Source of the DNA: Xylogone sp. PMI_703 | Lineage: Eukaryota > Ascomycota > Leotiomycetes | Assembly (NCBI GenBank): GCA_021399445.1 | Contig: JAJTUQ010000004.1 | Coordinates: forward strand, 1,984,001-2,048,000 | Direction: 5' to 3' | DNA length: 64,000 bases | Shown here: positions 11,601 through 23,554 of the stretch, in pieces | Numbering within the stretch: the stretch's first letter is position 1 | How the letters are laid out: the number at the start of each line of letters is the position of its first letter | Made by a program: the position numbers and the translations under genes | The notes under the pieces: model-generated | The model's database searches: none | Told to the model about the DNA's origin: nothing | What the model saw: the letters and a program-made list of their open reading frames with translations, nothing else

Positions 11601-12601
11601 CAGCTTATATTTAGGGGATCAGTGGCTGGCGTAAACCGCGAGGCTACTATCATTCCGGTTAAGATCACGTTAGTAACGCAGGTCACAGACTCTGGTTCAA
11701 GCATTAAAACCGTTGCTCGAGCGATGCCTGGTATTATCAAGGCGCATAGCAATAGGGGAAATCCACAAGCGGTTATTAATATGTCATTTTCATTCGATAA
11801 GGGCCTATTTGGACCTTCGAACATATTTCTTAGGCTAATAAGCGGTGGTCAACCCGATCCTTTCAGAAAATTCCTGAGGCGTCTAAATCAAGCTAACATC
11901 GTTGTCGCCTTGGCAGCTGGCAATGGTGGTAGATCCGACAATAACAACATGGCCAACCGCTCTCCTGCCAGATATGGTGGGACTAATACCAATCATATAA
12001 TTGTGGGGGCGGTTGATCAGAATGGTATACGTGCGGACTTCTCTAATTCACAGGATACAGCGGGGGCCGGCTACCTTTCGGTTTATACCAATGGGGTTAA
12101 CATTGTTGCCGCACAGTCAGGATCTGGTACTTTTTATAGGGCTGACAACGGAACTTCTCAGGCAACCGCTATAACATCAGGTTTGATTAGCATATTATTG
12201 GGTCAAGGAGCAGCAACAGTCAATACTGCAAAGTCAGTATTAAGAAGTGTTGGAACCGCCAAGAAAGGTTTGAATTGGCCTGCAGATATGTCGAGCCTTC
12301 CTGTTGTGCCGCGAACTGCGACAAATTTCGAAAGTTCATGTCCGGCTGGGGCGCAATTCCAACCAGTCGACCTGGCAAACTATCCTAATTTGCCAAACCA
12401 AATCTATCAATTCAGTATACTAAATACGATAACCTATGCTCAAGCAACTGCGGCGGTACGTTGTTTCCATGTTTAGACACCCTCTTGATTTCATTACTAC
12501 AGCATATCCTCTACTATGATTCATTGGCTTACTCTTATGATAGGGTATACTTCCCTGTGTATCGGTCCAGCCACACAATCCTGTTCAGCCCAACGTTGTG
12601 A
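8656..12601 (+). CDS. secreted subtilase (S8) with WSC domain
   Basis: Thirteen exons give 1033 residues: join(8656..8900, 8949..9167, 9219..9557, 9646..9989, 10050..10105, 10180..10216, 10327..10418, 10479..10551, 10623..11168, 11229..11314, 11370..11494, 11615..12455, 12503..12601). A signal peptide begins at the ATG at 8656. Next come a Cys-rich stretch with CC pairs (about 95-205), a WSC carbohydrate-binding domain (about 223-312, GCYGDL to CGGNSRINIY), a linker with a Thr/Pro-rich run, a prodomain-like region and the peptidase S8 domain. The catalytic triad is Asp671 (VYVLDTGID), His712 (TGHGT) and Ser902 (NGTSQAT), with oxyanion Asn824. All three are present, so an active extracellular or wall-bound serine protease is expected. 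Intron 10217-10326 is the least certain; a shorter intron would retain an in-frame TAA near 10319. Intron 8901-8948 removes an in-frame TAG. Confidence 0.85.
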
Positions 12602-13845
12602 CTTAAGTGCCGCGACCTAAGGTCAAACAACTAGACTCCGTTCCTTGAGCTTAAATCGTTGTCAGGTGTCAAGGCGGTTCTAACCCCCTGACTGTTTGAA
12701 GCATCAATGCGGAGACTACATAATCAACCTCTGGGAGCTAGGAGAACTTAAGCTAAGTTCTCCCAGGTCTTGAAGGATCTATATGATTTTATATTCTCTA
12801 AACAACCATAGTTACCAGTAGATAAGAGCCTCATGCTCAAGTCAATTGACATTTTTATACACTCCTTATGAATCCCCTTATCAGAAGTGAATTAAAAAAA
12901 ATTTAACGATGAAATTCGCGTTTACATAATCACATATACTTTATATCACTAAACTTACCCTTTTCTTAATATAATGATGTTAGCGCCAGCAGACTCTCGG
13001 TCATCCTGTAAAAGCACTTCAAGTTGTTCATTTAACTTTAACTTCCTCGTTGCCAGTAAGTGTGGGTCTAAGTCAAAGCACGTAGACGTGAGCCTTAGTC
13101 TGGTTTTCCTTCATTGATAATTCTGCTGCGGTATAATAATGTTTCATTGGAGCTTGAGATATCAACTGACGAGGAATTTGAGTTAAGAAGCAGAAGGTCT
13201 TCGTTTACCCATCTTGATTATGCCAAGTTGTTAAATCTTATGTCTTCATTGGAAATATACAATATGATAATTACACGTGCATAAAGAGGGATAGAGGAAA
13301 GGAAAAATCGGTATGATTAATTTTAGTACTCATTTCGGTTGGGTTTATATTCTTTCAAATACTAAGAGACATGTTTGATCCTTTGGTCGTGATATAGTTA
13401 TCTAGTTATCAATTGACATATCCTTTTCATTTCCGGTATAACCGTGATTCTATATTTCTTATAAATATTTCGTAGTAACGTTTATCTTAATAATTGTTAA
13501 GCTATAATGGGTCAGGACTGAGATAATCCGTATTGTTAAATAAATTCACTTACTTCTTCTTAATGTAGTCTTTGCCGTTAGATGTAAATGCGGAAAATAG
13601 TCTGTTTCTCTTGGGTTTACCTTTAATATGGAGTTATCGATCTGGAATGAAGTATTCTATGTTCAGATATATCTCCTCATTTAGTAGATATAACGGATAT
13701 GCTTAAAAGCTTATAACGAAGCTTTCGGGAAGCTTATATCCGGAAATGGTTTCTCTTTTCTTTAGAATATATCTTGGTAGGCTTATTAGTATAAGTAGGA
13801 AAAGCTGTAATCCTTTGAATAATACTCCCGAAGACCATATCCAAT
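12602..13845. other. gene-free AT-rich spacer
   Basis: This is AT-rich sequence downstream of the subtilase. No reading frame here has a plausible start, domain or splice structure. Confidence 0.5.
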
Positions 13846-14444
13846 ATGTCAACCCTTGCACGGCGAGTAATATCTGGCTTGCAGCAGCTGTTCAACTTAT
13901 CTGCATGGTATTCAGGCCCTCCTGGAACGAACAAATCCTTGATTGGTTCCAACTTCGAAGTTCTTCGCTTGAACTATAGACAATATGTAGATTATTGGAA
14001 GATGTCCATCTCTCTCCGGCAGAATCCGGACTGTCTGAAACAGCAACTCCAGCGTCTCTGCTCCCCGCGGATCAACAATGAAGTTGCTAAGTTCGATAAC
14101 TCGTATATCTGTAAGACAAACTCCACACCCGTCCCTTGTGCTCCGACACTCAGGATGTAACTAATATCGCATCCTATGGAACGGGCAACGATTGCCTGCC
14201 TCAAGATCAAAGGTCAAATATCAACAACATTGCCTTTGATGTCTCTCGATCGTACGATCGGCCGCTTTTCGACGGATGTGTAATGGAGATAGGCAGTGGA
14301 GGTATGAGATATTATGAGAACTTCGGCGTTGTACCTGGCGATACGTTGGAGGTGCTCGAGGGCCTTGCATTCGGATTAGACTTTGGAATGAACGCCGATC
14401 TCCCTGGCTATCTAACTGCAATCCTCTCGGGTTCGTATGAATGA
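13846..14444 (+). CDS. possible hypothetical two-exon gene
   Basis: A frame-closing model is join(13846..14110, 14206..14444), 167 residues, with a GTAAGA donor, a TAACTAAT branch-like site and a CAAG acceptor. There is no signal peptide, membrane segment or known motif. The second exon is acidic and Gly/Phe-rich and reads like a real protein (GVVPGDTLEVLEG). The alternative is a decayed gene with a frameshift near 14130, because the two frames overlap there and both look protein-like. It stands alone in a gene-poor region. Low confidence that it is expressed. Confidence 0.3.
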
Positions 14445-16687
14445 TGGTTGCAGAGCCTTCCATCTATATATTTAGTAGCATTGAATCTATAAATTCATTA
14501 CTACTGTGACAGTCAACAAAGTTATTGAGGACTGATTGGGGGCCCTCGTATCGCAGACTGTGATTGTAGATGGTCCATTGGCATGTCAATTTGGCGAATC
14601 TATGTCCCATCGTTAACAAGGGACACTTGGCAAGGCGTGACTTGAGGGATTCTCCCATTTGACAGGCACTGTTAAATACTAGTGGCCCAACAGAAATAAA
14701 GATGGTTTCCCTTCGGAAGCCTGTATAAGAGCAGGCAGCATTCAACTCTTCGGAGAAAAGAGATCGTATCTGAGGCAGACCTCGACAGGAGGGTACAATT
14801 CAAGTACGCGATTGTAGGAACTTTAAATTCTGTTTTAAGGGGATTTCATCCTTATAAAAGCTACTTGGAACGAATTTGTAGTCAAACGAAACTAAAAGTT
14901 CATCCGAAATTAGTCCGCCTGTATATTTTACATTTCACCATCTGATGTATCGAACGATAAGTCGGCACCATAGACATTCCGGTACCCTTGGCCGAGTCAC
15001 TGCACCCTTGCCCCGGAGCCAATCAATGCCCCAAGTATTAAGTACTCCTGGCTGTTATATTATATATCAGAAGAGGGCCCGAAACCGTGCTTTCTAGCAT
15101 AGCTACTGCCTAACAGCGGCTGATACTGAGTATGAAATAATAATAATAACAATTGGAACAGGATTCCTAGGACGAAGGAAGTTCCAAGGACGAGTTATGA
15201 TTAGGTAAATGTATAGTTACGTGAGGACCATGGAGTGAGTTCTGTCCTAGGTCCAACAGACGTGGAAAAGGAATTTATTCTCACCATATATCGTTCCTCA
15301 GTAGGTACTTAGTTCATTACTGTACTGCAAAAGTATTTCATCTCGAATCTGAACTTGTGGGTGCGTTCATACGCGGCCCCTAACGCTTTAAAATGAGTGA
15401 TCATTTGCCAGCCATCTGCGGCCTTGTGGGTCATTTAGAGTCTAGGAGGAAGCTTGTTCACCTCGCTGGAATTCGGGAAGACCAGTAAATGATGACACTG
15501 CGGATAGTCGCCGATGAGTATATAATGGCAGACTAACTGCCATCGATTACCCAACACGTTGACTTCTGCAATTATATCTCGTACGATCCGTTCCAAACGG
15601 TTACTTTACTATCGGGTTGCTCTGCTTTGTGCCAGGTTGTAATTATTAGACGTTTAATGTTGTCTTGGTCGCCTTGAAGTTCATCCAGCTTCTGGTAGTC
15701 CTAATCGATGATCAAGGGTTCTGTCCTTGCGGATTTAAATATTCCTCCCATCGGATTAATAGGAGGTAGCCCCTTGCAAACTTCAGGCAGTCAATTCGCT
15801 GATATATTCATTTGCTATCCAAGAGCCGTAGTACATGCAATATAAATAAGTCAATCAGTAGACCCTTATAAAGGACGACTCATCCAATGGCGGAACATTT
15901 CAATCCTGATGCAGTTTCCACCCCAGATGACTGGGTCCATACATAGCCCAGATTGGCCAAGCTATCGCACACGAATACCTTATGAGGCATGGCTGTATAT
16001 GACTTACAGGCACTACTCCGTAGTCAGCTAGCTGCATCACAACTAAGTACGCGGAACTAATAAATATGCCACAATTAGAACATCGTACTAAAGCCAAACC
16101 TGGATCATAGAAGTGGATCTTATGATCCGTTTCGCACTTTTATATTAATAAGGAAAAGCAATATCAGCAAGGTCTTATACAGTATTCCTAAGCTTTTTTA
16201 TTTTCCGCCAATGAAGCCCCACCGTCAGCCCCTGTGCTCAAGTCAGATCCTCGGATCCTCCAGCGCACTTTTGGTGCTTCTAATCCTGGATTGTGGGTTT
16301 AAAGTGTAGCCACTACCGGCGAAATTAACGTAAGCCGGAGCTCTAAGTGCTCCAAAGCTGCGAAGGCCATGCCAGCACCGCAACGTTTCAGCCCCAATGG
16401 AGGGTCCAACATGGCTCTTGAAGGTGGCCCCGGCTACCTGATAGGCGGAATTTCGCGGGCTCCTTCTCATGTCCGGTCAGCATGAACGAGAGCCCCAATT
16501 GCTTGTTGCGTGTACCCTAATCTATGTGGGTTTCGGAATTGCATCATCTCGTATTGAGGCGGTGTACTGGGCAGAAGTATAAATTGCACGGATCCTTAAG
16601 GTCGATTGAGCCGTCGAGGCATCTACAGCCACCATCAGCAACTATACAACTATACGAGGGAAGCATCTACACCCTAGCAAATCCAAC
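14445..16687. other. gene-free spacer
   Basis: This is about 2.2 kb without a supportable gene. Short frames at 14464-14745 and 16243-16470 (minus) lack signal peptides, motifs and splice partners. The last 150 bases are the promoter of the secreted protein at 16688. Confidence 0.5.
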
Positions 16688-17305
16688 ATGATTGCCCAGA
16701 ACATTCTTCTCACTCTCGCGACGGCGACTCTTGCCCTTGCTGGCAGCCCTGTTGGAAGCGGCACCTGGACCTTGGTTAACCCCGGCTTCAATCTCCAACA
16801 ATGTGCTGGAGGATCAATATCCGGCAACACTTTTACTCTTCCTACATCACCAAACGGCAGCACCAGTGGTTCCGGCTGCTCTAACGGCCATCTACGCGCT
16901 GAGCGCCGATATACCAACGACTACAGCTCTGGAGTCCACCAATTTGGAGGCGAGTTCACCATCACTTCCAGAACTGGCGACCGCATTGCTCTCAAGCAGA
17001 CCTTCAACGGCAACACTGGCCCATACTTCATCATGGGCATAAAGAGCAACGGCGACATCTACAGCGTCGAGGGCGGTGCGACAATTGCTAGTGGCGTGGC
17101 TAACATTGGTGCGACCGTTCGCATCAACACCGTCCATGATGCCAACAGCCACACATACTCTGTCTATGTGAATGGTAAGAAGTCATTCACGGACAACAAC
17201 GCACCTGGCGGTAGCTTCTATGACAAGCTCGGCGCGTACACAACCGATAGTGGAACCGGCGCTATTACCGTCCAATGGAATGACGTGCAATTCTGGACAC
17301 AGTAG
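16688..17305 (+). CDS. secreted jelly-roll (lyase/lectin-like) protein
   Basis: The single exon encodes 205 residues from the ATG at 16688, with a signal peptide cleaved near residue 18 (TLALAGSP). The body is beta-rich. It shows RAERRY (about 71-76) followed by HQFGGEFTI (about 84-92) and then LKQTFNG..GPYFIMGIKSNG. This pattern recalls concanavalin A-like jelly-roll proteins of the alginate-lyase/PL7 type, where a basic Arg-Glu-Arg strand and a Gln-containing strand line the groove. I infer a secreted carbohydrate-active or carbohydrate-binding protein. Without the full set of catalytic residues I would not call it a lyase. Two cysteines (about 39 and 64) could pair. Codons are more GC-rich than in neighbouring genes, which suits high expression. 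Confidence 0.72.
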   Translation: MIAQNILLTLATATLALAGSPVGSGTWTLVNPGFNLQQCAGGSISGNTFTLPTSPNGSTSGSGCSNGHLRAERRYTNDYSSGVHQFGGEFTITSRTGDRIALKQTFNGNTGPYFIMGIKSNGDIYSVEGGATIASGVANIGATVRINTVHDANSHTYSVYVNGKKSFTDNNAPGGSFYDKLGAYTTDSGTGAITVQWNDVQFWTQ

Positions 17306-18333
17306 AAGCTGAAATCCCAAAGCAAGGTGCAGCGGTCCTTTTGAGACAGCTTGGCTGTGGTTGGGATTATAGAGAACTTTCTGTATATACTTCAAATTCG
17401 GCGATCCGCAGACGTTTAAGAAGTTAGTGGTCACCGATGTATATAAACACCCATATCGGAAGATCTTCCATAATGATTCATGAATGTCAATGAATCAAGA
17501 TATAAGCGTTGAATAATTCCTTTTGCTCCCTTCTCTTAAGCTGTGAATGTTGAGACAAAAGCATAATATATCTTAGTGTATGAAACTGATCTCTTTAGAA
17601 ATTAGTTAGATGTGCACAACCTCGGGAATCCAGGTGTGAACAGACTGGTATCGTCATACCTGGCATGACAGGTCTATTTATGCATGAGCATAATATGCAT
17701 AATATTCTGTGTTGTATTTTACAACCCACACAAGATGAAAGAGATGTTCATAACATAACAAAACAGAGACATCATCAGTAATTGCATTAGGAGAGAGACG
17801 GCCCATGAGAAGAATTATCGCATTCCTCACTCTTTCGATTTGACGCAGATAATATCTGAAAAATAATAAGCACTGTATCGAGAACTATTGCTGCTGAATG
17901 AACCATACAGTAGACAAGGTAATTACAAGCTCATGCGAACTCCAGAACATCGAAACATATCTTAAAACGAAGAGAGAAAATATGGGAAATCGAGTGGATA
18001 TAGCTTCATCTTGGCTCCTATTAAATTGTTGGACTTTCCAGTATCGCAATGCATTGTAGCGTTGTCCAGCAGATTGGAAAGCGCTTCGCCAGCCTTGCCA
18101 ACCACCAAAAATCCATCGCGATTGGGACCAACTCACAGCGTGTCACTTTCCTAATGCAACACACTTCGCATATTTGAGGCCTCCCATCAATCACATGATG
18201 CACAACACAAACTTCCAGATATTAAACGATTCTTTCCAAACCCTTCCCGTTTGATCTCTGATATCCGCGCACTGTCCACACGAGCGATACCAAAGAACAT
18301 CTCCAACTATCACAAGGCTTCGGTCTGACCTCG
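17306..18333. other. intergenic spacer
   Basis: It holds the 3' flank of the secreted jelly-roll protein gene and the promoter of the tetraspanin gene. No coding exon was seen. Confidence 0.5.
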
Positions 18334-19481
18334 ATGACGTACGCAAAGCCAGCCTTGCTGGTCTCCAGCATCATTGTCAGTATATTCAGCACGCGGGGAT
18401 ACGTGTCGCTTTGGCTGATTGTCTTCTCACAAACTAGGTCCTGCTTGCACTGACTGGTCTCGCTGGGTATGTATTAACCTTCCTTCAAAGGCGTTGATAT
18501 TTTCCATCTCTTTTGTCTCTTCAGAGGGTCTTCCCCGAAAACAAAACTTCTCTAGCAAACTATACACTGCAAGACACACCTGCTCACGCAATCTCCAGCC
18601 ATGGCTTCTACCAGATCCGCTCCCTCTCGATCCCAATGTCTCAAATTTACGCCTTCGCCGCCGTCCTACTCCCGCTCGTTACCTTCCTAACAGCACAAGT
18701 CCTCCGCCCTCTCCTTCGCGACCAAGCTACCATCTCTCGAAACGTCCTCTGGATCATCCTCCTCTCCGCCTTTCAACTGATCTACGACACCGTCATCGCG
18801 ACATTGTCCCTAGCATACATGAACCCCGGCTGCAGCGTCGAGGATAAATGGAAGGAGATGTGGCAACGCAAAGATGGGGAGGCAATTCGCAGGATTCAGG
18901 ACACATTTGATTGCTGTGGGTTCAACTCTCCGCTTGATCGCGCTTGGCCGTTTAAATATGGAAAACCGAGCGAGGGACATGGTGATGCGCAGTGTAGGGA
19001 TACATATGGGAGAACAACCAGCTGTAGAGTGCCGTGGCAGCAGCAGGAGAGGGTCAATGCTGGTTTCTTCTTTGCTATTGCTGCGCTTATCTTCATTGCT
19101 AAGGTACGGTGTCTCTTCGTTTGATTAATTACTTTGCTCCGTGCTAAAGTGTTTTCCCCCCAGGTTGTATTCGTCGTGATTAGATTCCGGAGGGCTGCAG
19201 GAAACCAGTCATCGGGTTGGTTTGCTTCATTCGGAGGACCCAATGGAAATGACAGCGGTCGTGTTCGGCTCATTGAGAATGGAGACGGAGATGGAGATGG
19301 GGATGGAGATGGGGACGGAGATGGAGATGATGAGCAAGATTATTCTGTGGCGCCATACAGAGATGAGGTGAACGGTGGTCAAACTGGGGCCAATCGTGGG
19401 AACGTGAATGATGGCCGACCATCAGTTCATCCTTCAGGATTGAGCAATGAGGCTAGTAACCAGTGGGGGAGTGGTGCATAG
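18334..19481 (+). CDS. tetraspanin-family membrane protein
   Basis: Four exons give 321 residues: join(18334..18375, 18438..18466, 18527..19103, 19164..19481). Four hydrophobic segments lie at about 5-24, 64-84, 98-120 and 195-222. The loop between the first two has sequons NKT and NYT. The large loop between the third and fourth carries the tetraspanin signature DCCG (about 151-154) plus further cysteines (NPGC, AQC, SCRV). Tetraspanins organise membrane microdomains; fungal members act in appressorium penetration and septation. The first exon is only 42 bases and the second 29, so automated callers may miss TM1. The cytosolic tail contains about eight Gly-Asp repeats (about 256-272) encoded by a GGAGAT-type minisatellite, which is unusual for the family and may vary in length. 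Confidence 0.82.
19280..19332 (+). repeat. hexanucleotide minisatellite in tetraspanin tail
   Basis: About eight tandem copies of a six-base GGAGAT/GGGGAT/GGAGAC unit encode alternating Gly-Asp within the last exon of the tetraspanin gene. The reading frame is kept because the unit is six bases long. Confidence 0.8.
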
Positions 19482-20312
19482 AGCTTTTGGTGCAAGTTGA
19501 TTAAGGACTAGGGAGTGGTTTGACTGAGATGATTTGGTGATTAGGATTTTCAAACAACTGTTTCTATAATGCTCATGGTCTGCTCTTCTCTGATTATCAT
19601 CTCCTTACCAATCTCTGGTGGGCAGTTACAAACAAATCGCGATACATGGAGTCTCTATAGTCTCTATAAACCGTGCTTAAGCTATTTAAATATACCGGCT
19701 ATTAGTTATCTTTCAATAATTCTATCCATACTTCCCGGGAGTGAAAGTTTACGATCGATCGGGTGGGATATGTATCTCTGCTGAATTCGGTACCGTATTT
19801 CTCTCAAAGCATTGGAGGGGTTGTATGGAGGGAAAGCAAATGACTAGCTACCTCTTGTATAGGCTTTTGCTTGCAATATACAGATTAATTTATACATTTA
19901 TTCAGATTTAGTTATGAAATCTACGTTATTATGCTGTGCCAACTTAACCACACATCTTTCAGTTACAGCTCTCTTGTCCTGTCTTACTGCAGGACAATGT
20001 CATATGGGACCATAATTGTAGATTGCTTAGAGAACTAAAAGGCTACGGGAGAAGGCTACATACAAAAGGTTTCTGAGTACCAAAGGGCCACATAAACTCC
20101 GCAACAGCCTTCAACACTCGCCTGACAATTTCTGAGATGAGGACCCTTTTATAAAAAACGCTGGTTATGCAGAACTAAACTTCTGCGCTGTCGCGGGGAG
20201 CGAACGGTGGAATTTAGCGTGAGTTAGACAGATTACAACTCCACGAATGCTATTCTAGCCGGATTGCTCGAAAATTTATGTTTGAACGCTTCGCTGACTT
20301 TAAAAAGTGTAA
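19482..20312. other. intergenic, convergent gene ends
   Basis: This spacer lies between the tetraspanin (plus) and Argonaute (minus) 3' ends. AT-rich in the middle. No gene seen. Confidence 0.5.
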
Positions 20313-23300
20313 TCACAAATAGAACATCGTGTCCCGCAATTTGGGATGGATTGTGACATCCTGACTAGAGTAAGTCGTGCCGCCGGTAACAGTACTTGCA
20401 CCACTGGGATCGAATGCCTTGTCGAGATAGCATCGAGCCCGGGTACAAGCAAGATCCGCATAGTAAGCTGGTGGACAAATACTGACAGCCTTGGTAGCAC
20501 GAGCGAAAAGATAGCACATGTTGTGCGTCAGATCTTCCAGAGAATCCGCAGGATTCGGGAATGGATGTGGAGCCTTCAGATTTGGCTTGTTGCCAAAGAT
20601 CTCATCAAGGACTACGTAGTAATGCGCAGGTTTCGCTGTACCTTGGAGACATGTGTGGGCCTGCAAAAAGAAGTCCCAGTTCCACATACTCGTCACACCA
20701 CGGTCTACCACAGTTCCATTCTTCGGGTTGGAGCTGCGGTCTGCGTCTTCTTGCTTGACAGGATAGAATCGTGTATTGTGCCGCTTGCCAACGATAATGA
20801 TGGAGATCTTGGGAAGCCCACGCTTGACTTGTGCTGGCGTATATTCTCCGTTGCATGCTTTGCGGATGCCGGGTAGTTCGTTTTCCAGCACAAGACCATA
20901 CTGACCCTCAGACACTCCATCACGATAGACCAAGATATTCTCTGGCGCGGCATTCCCATTGTTCTTCTTCCAGGCGGCAATTCGAGTTTTAATCATTTCA
21001 GCCAGAGCGCTAACCATCTCTGTTCGTCCAGATTGGACACCAAGCACGCCAGGAAACTGTGAGAGATCTCCGCTAGTGCTCGCTACCACGGACGAGACAC
21101 TGGGTGCATCTTTCGAAGAGCCGGGAGATGGATGTGTGACGTCGATACCAACTACCATTGTTTTTCCTTCACCAATGATTCCCAACTTCTTTGTGTCTAA
21201 AGTCTGGTTCGATCCTCGCAACTTGCTGTTGACCTTCAGAGCTATGTTGGCCAGATATTGATCCAAGGCGCTGCCCTTCTCGGACGCTTTCCTCACTTTT
21301 GAATAGATAGCACAGATCGAGTGAATACCATGAGTAATGTCGGCGGCCTTCTTTACAGCGTTGTAAATATAAGCCTCGGTGTCATTGAGGAGGACGAACA
21401 CAAGCTCGCAATTCCTCTGAGCGATTTTACCGATCGTCTCTGAGATGAGCTTTTCATTATACTCTCTACCGAAGTATTCACGACCACCTATGGTGCCAGA
21501 ATCATTATCTTTGATTATTTCAATCACCGGGCCATCGATGCGTGTTGTTAAAGTAAGGCCTGAATCACCCATCACTCGTGAAAAATTTTCGAGAATAGGA
21601 GTGAGTTCCGCAGAGCGTCCGTTTTGGCCTCTTCTGTTGATCCACATACATGTCCACTGGGGGACTTTATTCTGGCACTTTGCGAATTTGACACCCCTCA
21701 TGTTCCAGGACCCATCGGTGGGGTTACTGGTACTTGTTCTGTACTTGAGCTGTGGTGGGCGAAGTATACGGCCTGGAACCGTGATGAGGCTTAGCGAGTC
21801 GACACTGATATCATACGATTTCTGAAAAGGTAGGTCAGTTGAGTAGTAGCACTGGCGATAGATAGGGGGAACTCACCAAGAGAGGGTCACTAAATCCTAA
21901 TACGGAAGGGGAATCGTTGGTGATAGAATCGGCATTTAGAAACGGTCTTCTGCAAGCAAATTGAATCATGTTCTTGGTTTGTTCAGGAGACAACTTTTTG
22001 ACTGCTACTTGGCCTGGCAAGACATTGCACATATCCGCAGGAAGATATTTGGGGTCATCTCTGGTGCCCGTATTCACGACTGGGTAGTTCGGATTTGGGG
22101 TTTTATTCCAAACTGCAATTTCCATTAGCATCCTGTGGAATATAATGAGGACTAGTGGACTCACCGCGTTGGAAGTAGTCAGATACAGTAATGTATCCGC
22201 TTTCCGGACCTTTAGTGTTATTGCCTTTGTCATACCAGAATTTGACGTCTTTTGGAAGAGCACCATGTCTGTTGACTTGTGGCCGACGATTCTTGGGTAG
22301 CTTGAACCCATCTTCCTTCCTGGCCAGACCTACTATTGTTTTCGGTTTTGGAGAGCCGTTCTTCTTTGGAGGGATATGAGTTGCTTCTATGCGGACTTTG
22401 CTGAGAAATCTCTCTAGCTCCTGAATATTCCGACCATATGCATTTCCGAATTCATCAATGAGAGCAGTGAGAGGACCTGGACGAAAGAAGGCGGCGTGCT
22501 TGATCTGGACGTTGAGTAACATTCGGCCAGTCGCTTGACGCGCACTGCGAATGTATCCACGAAGAGCGACGAGGCCGCCTCCGAGACCCGATGCGATATG
22601 TTTTGTACCACCGATCGGGAAGTGTCTGTTGGCCCCAGTCGTGCTGACTTCTGGATTAGAACGAGGAACATGTCCCATGAGAATGTTGAGACCTTGCGTG
22701 ATCTCGAGTCTCTTTTCCTCGGTAAAGTTGGGATCAACCTCAATCTTTCCCAAGTATGAGAGAAGTCCGGAGACATCCAACGAGCCGGTGTAGTCTATGC
22801 GAACGGTGTGTGGGGATGCGTTAGGCCGCGGTTCATCCTCTCCTTCGCTGCGATAGAGGAGTTGAAGCTCCAGATTATCGAACTTCTTCCGACTGATAAC
22901 GATCGCTCCGAAATCAGTAATGCAGTTGCTGAGCTGTTGTTCCTTCATTAGAAGCCGAAAGAGCTGGCGAAGCTTTCCCCCTTTCTCTTCGGGGCTGACT
23001 TTGACGTCGTAGCGGTACAAGACAACGCCTGGCTTTACCGTGAAGTCATAGTAGTTTGCCCAGAGAACTACTTTTGTGCCCTGCGTTCCATAGCCCGGTC
23101 GGATTGGAAATTGCTGCTTCAGTGAAATCCCCGATAGCTGACCTTCAAGAGTTGAACGTTGTCGCATGAAGTCGTCTTCTAGCTGACTGACTTTGGTATT
23201 TGGCTCGTCGTATTTACCGTCTCTACAGTCAGGTGTGAGAAGAGACGAGGCCAACGAAAAGGAGGATCATGAAAATACTAACCGGAATACACCTGAACCA

Positions 23301-23554
23301 GCTCCACCTCGACCACCTCTAAACCCACCGTCTCCACGACCACCTCGACCTCCACGATCTCCCCGATCTCCTCTGAATGAGCCACGCCCCGAATCCCCGC
23401 CTCCTCTGGAGAAACCTCCTCCACGATCTCCCCCAGGAGGTCCACCGCCGCGTCCGCCACGACCACCACGGTCTCCTCCCCGTGGAGGCCCACCACCTCT
23501 ATCACCACCTCGGCCACCCCTACCTCGTCCTCTACCGCGCTGGTCGTAAGACAT
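20313..23554 (-). CDS. Argonaute, RNA-silencing effector
   Basis: The model is complement(join(20313..21821, 21877..22112, 22165..23222, 23283..23554)), 1024 residues. The first exon (about 1-90) is almost wholly Arg/Gly (RGG) with no globular fold. Next come the N, linker and PAZ regions (PAZ end near YLPADMCNVLPGQ) and a PIWI domain. The PIWI slicer residues are visible: GIDVTHPS (Asp about 747), GRTEM (the Glu finger, about 788), VYRDGVSEGQ (Asp about 819) and YADLAC (Asp about 974), giving a DEDD set where many animal proteins have DEDH. It ends in the usual hydrophobic MFYL. It should bind small RNAs in the cytoplasm and cleave matching transcripts. A Dicer gene is its divergent neighbour. 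Whether it is the quelling or the meiotic-silencing type needs a tree. Confidence 0.93.
23286..23548 (-). repeat. RGG-coding low-complexity tract
   Basis: This GC-rich, purine-biased tract encodes repeated Arg-Gly-Gly and Gly-Gly-Asp-Arg units in Argonaute exon 1. RGG tracts bind RNA and are arginine-methylation targets. The opposite strand gives a spurious proline-rich frame. Confidence 0.8.
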
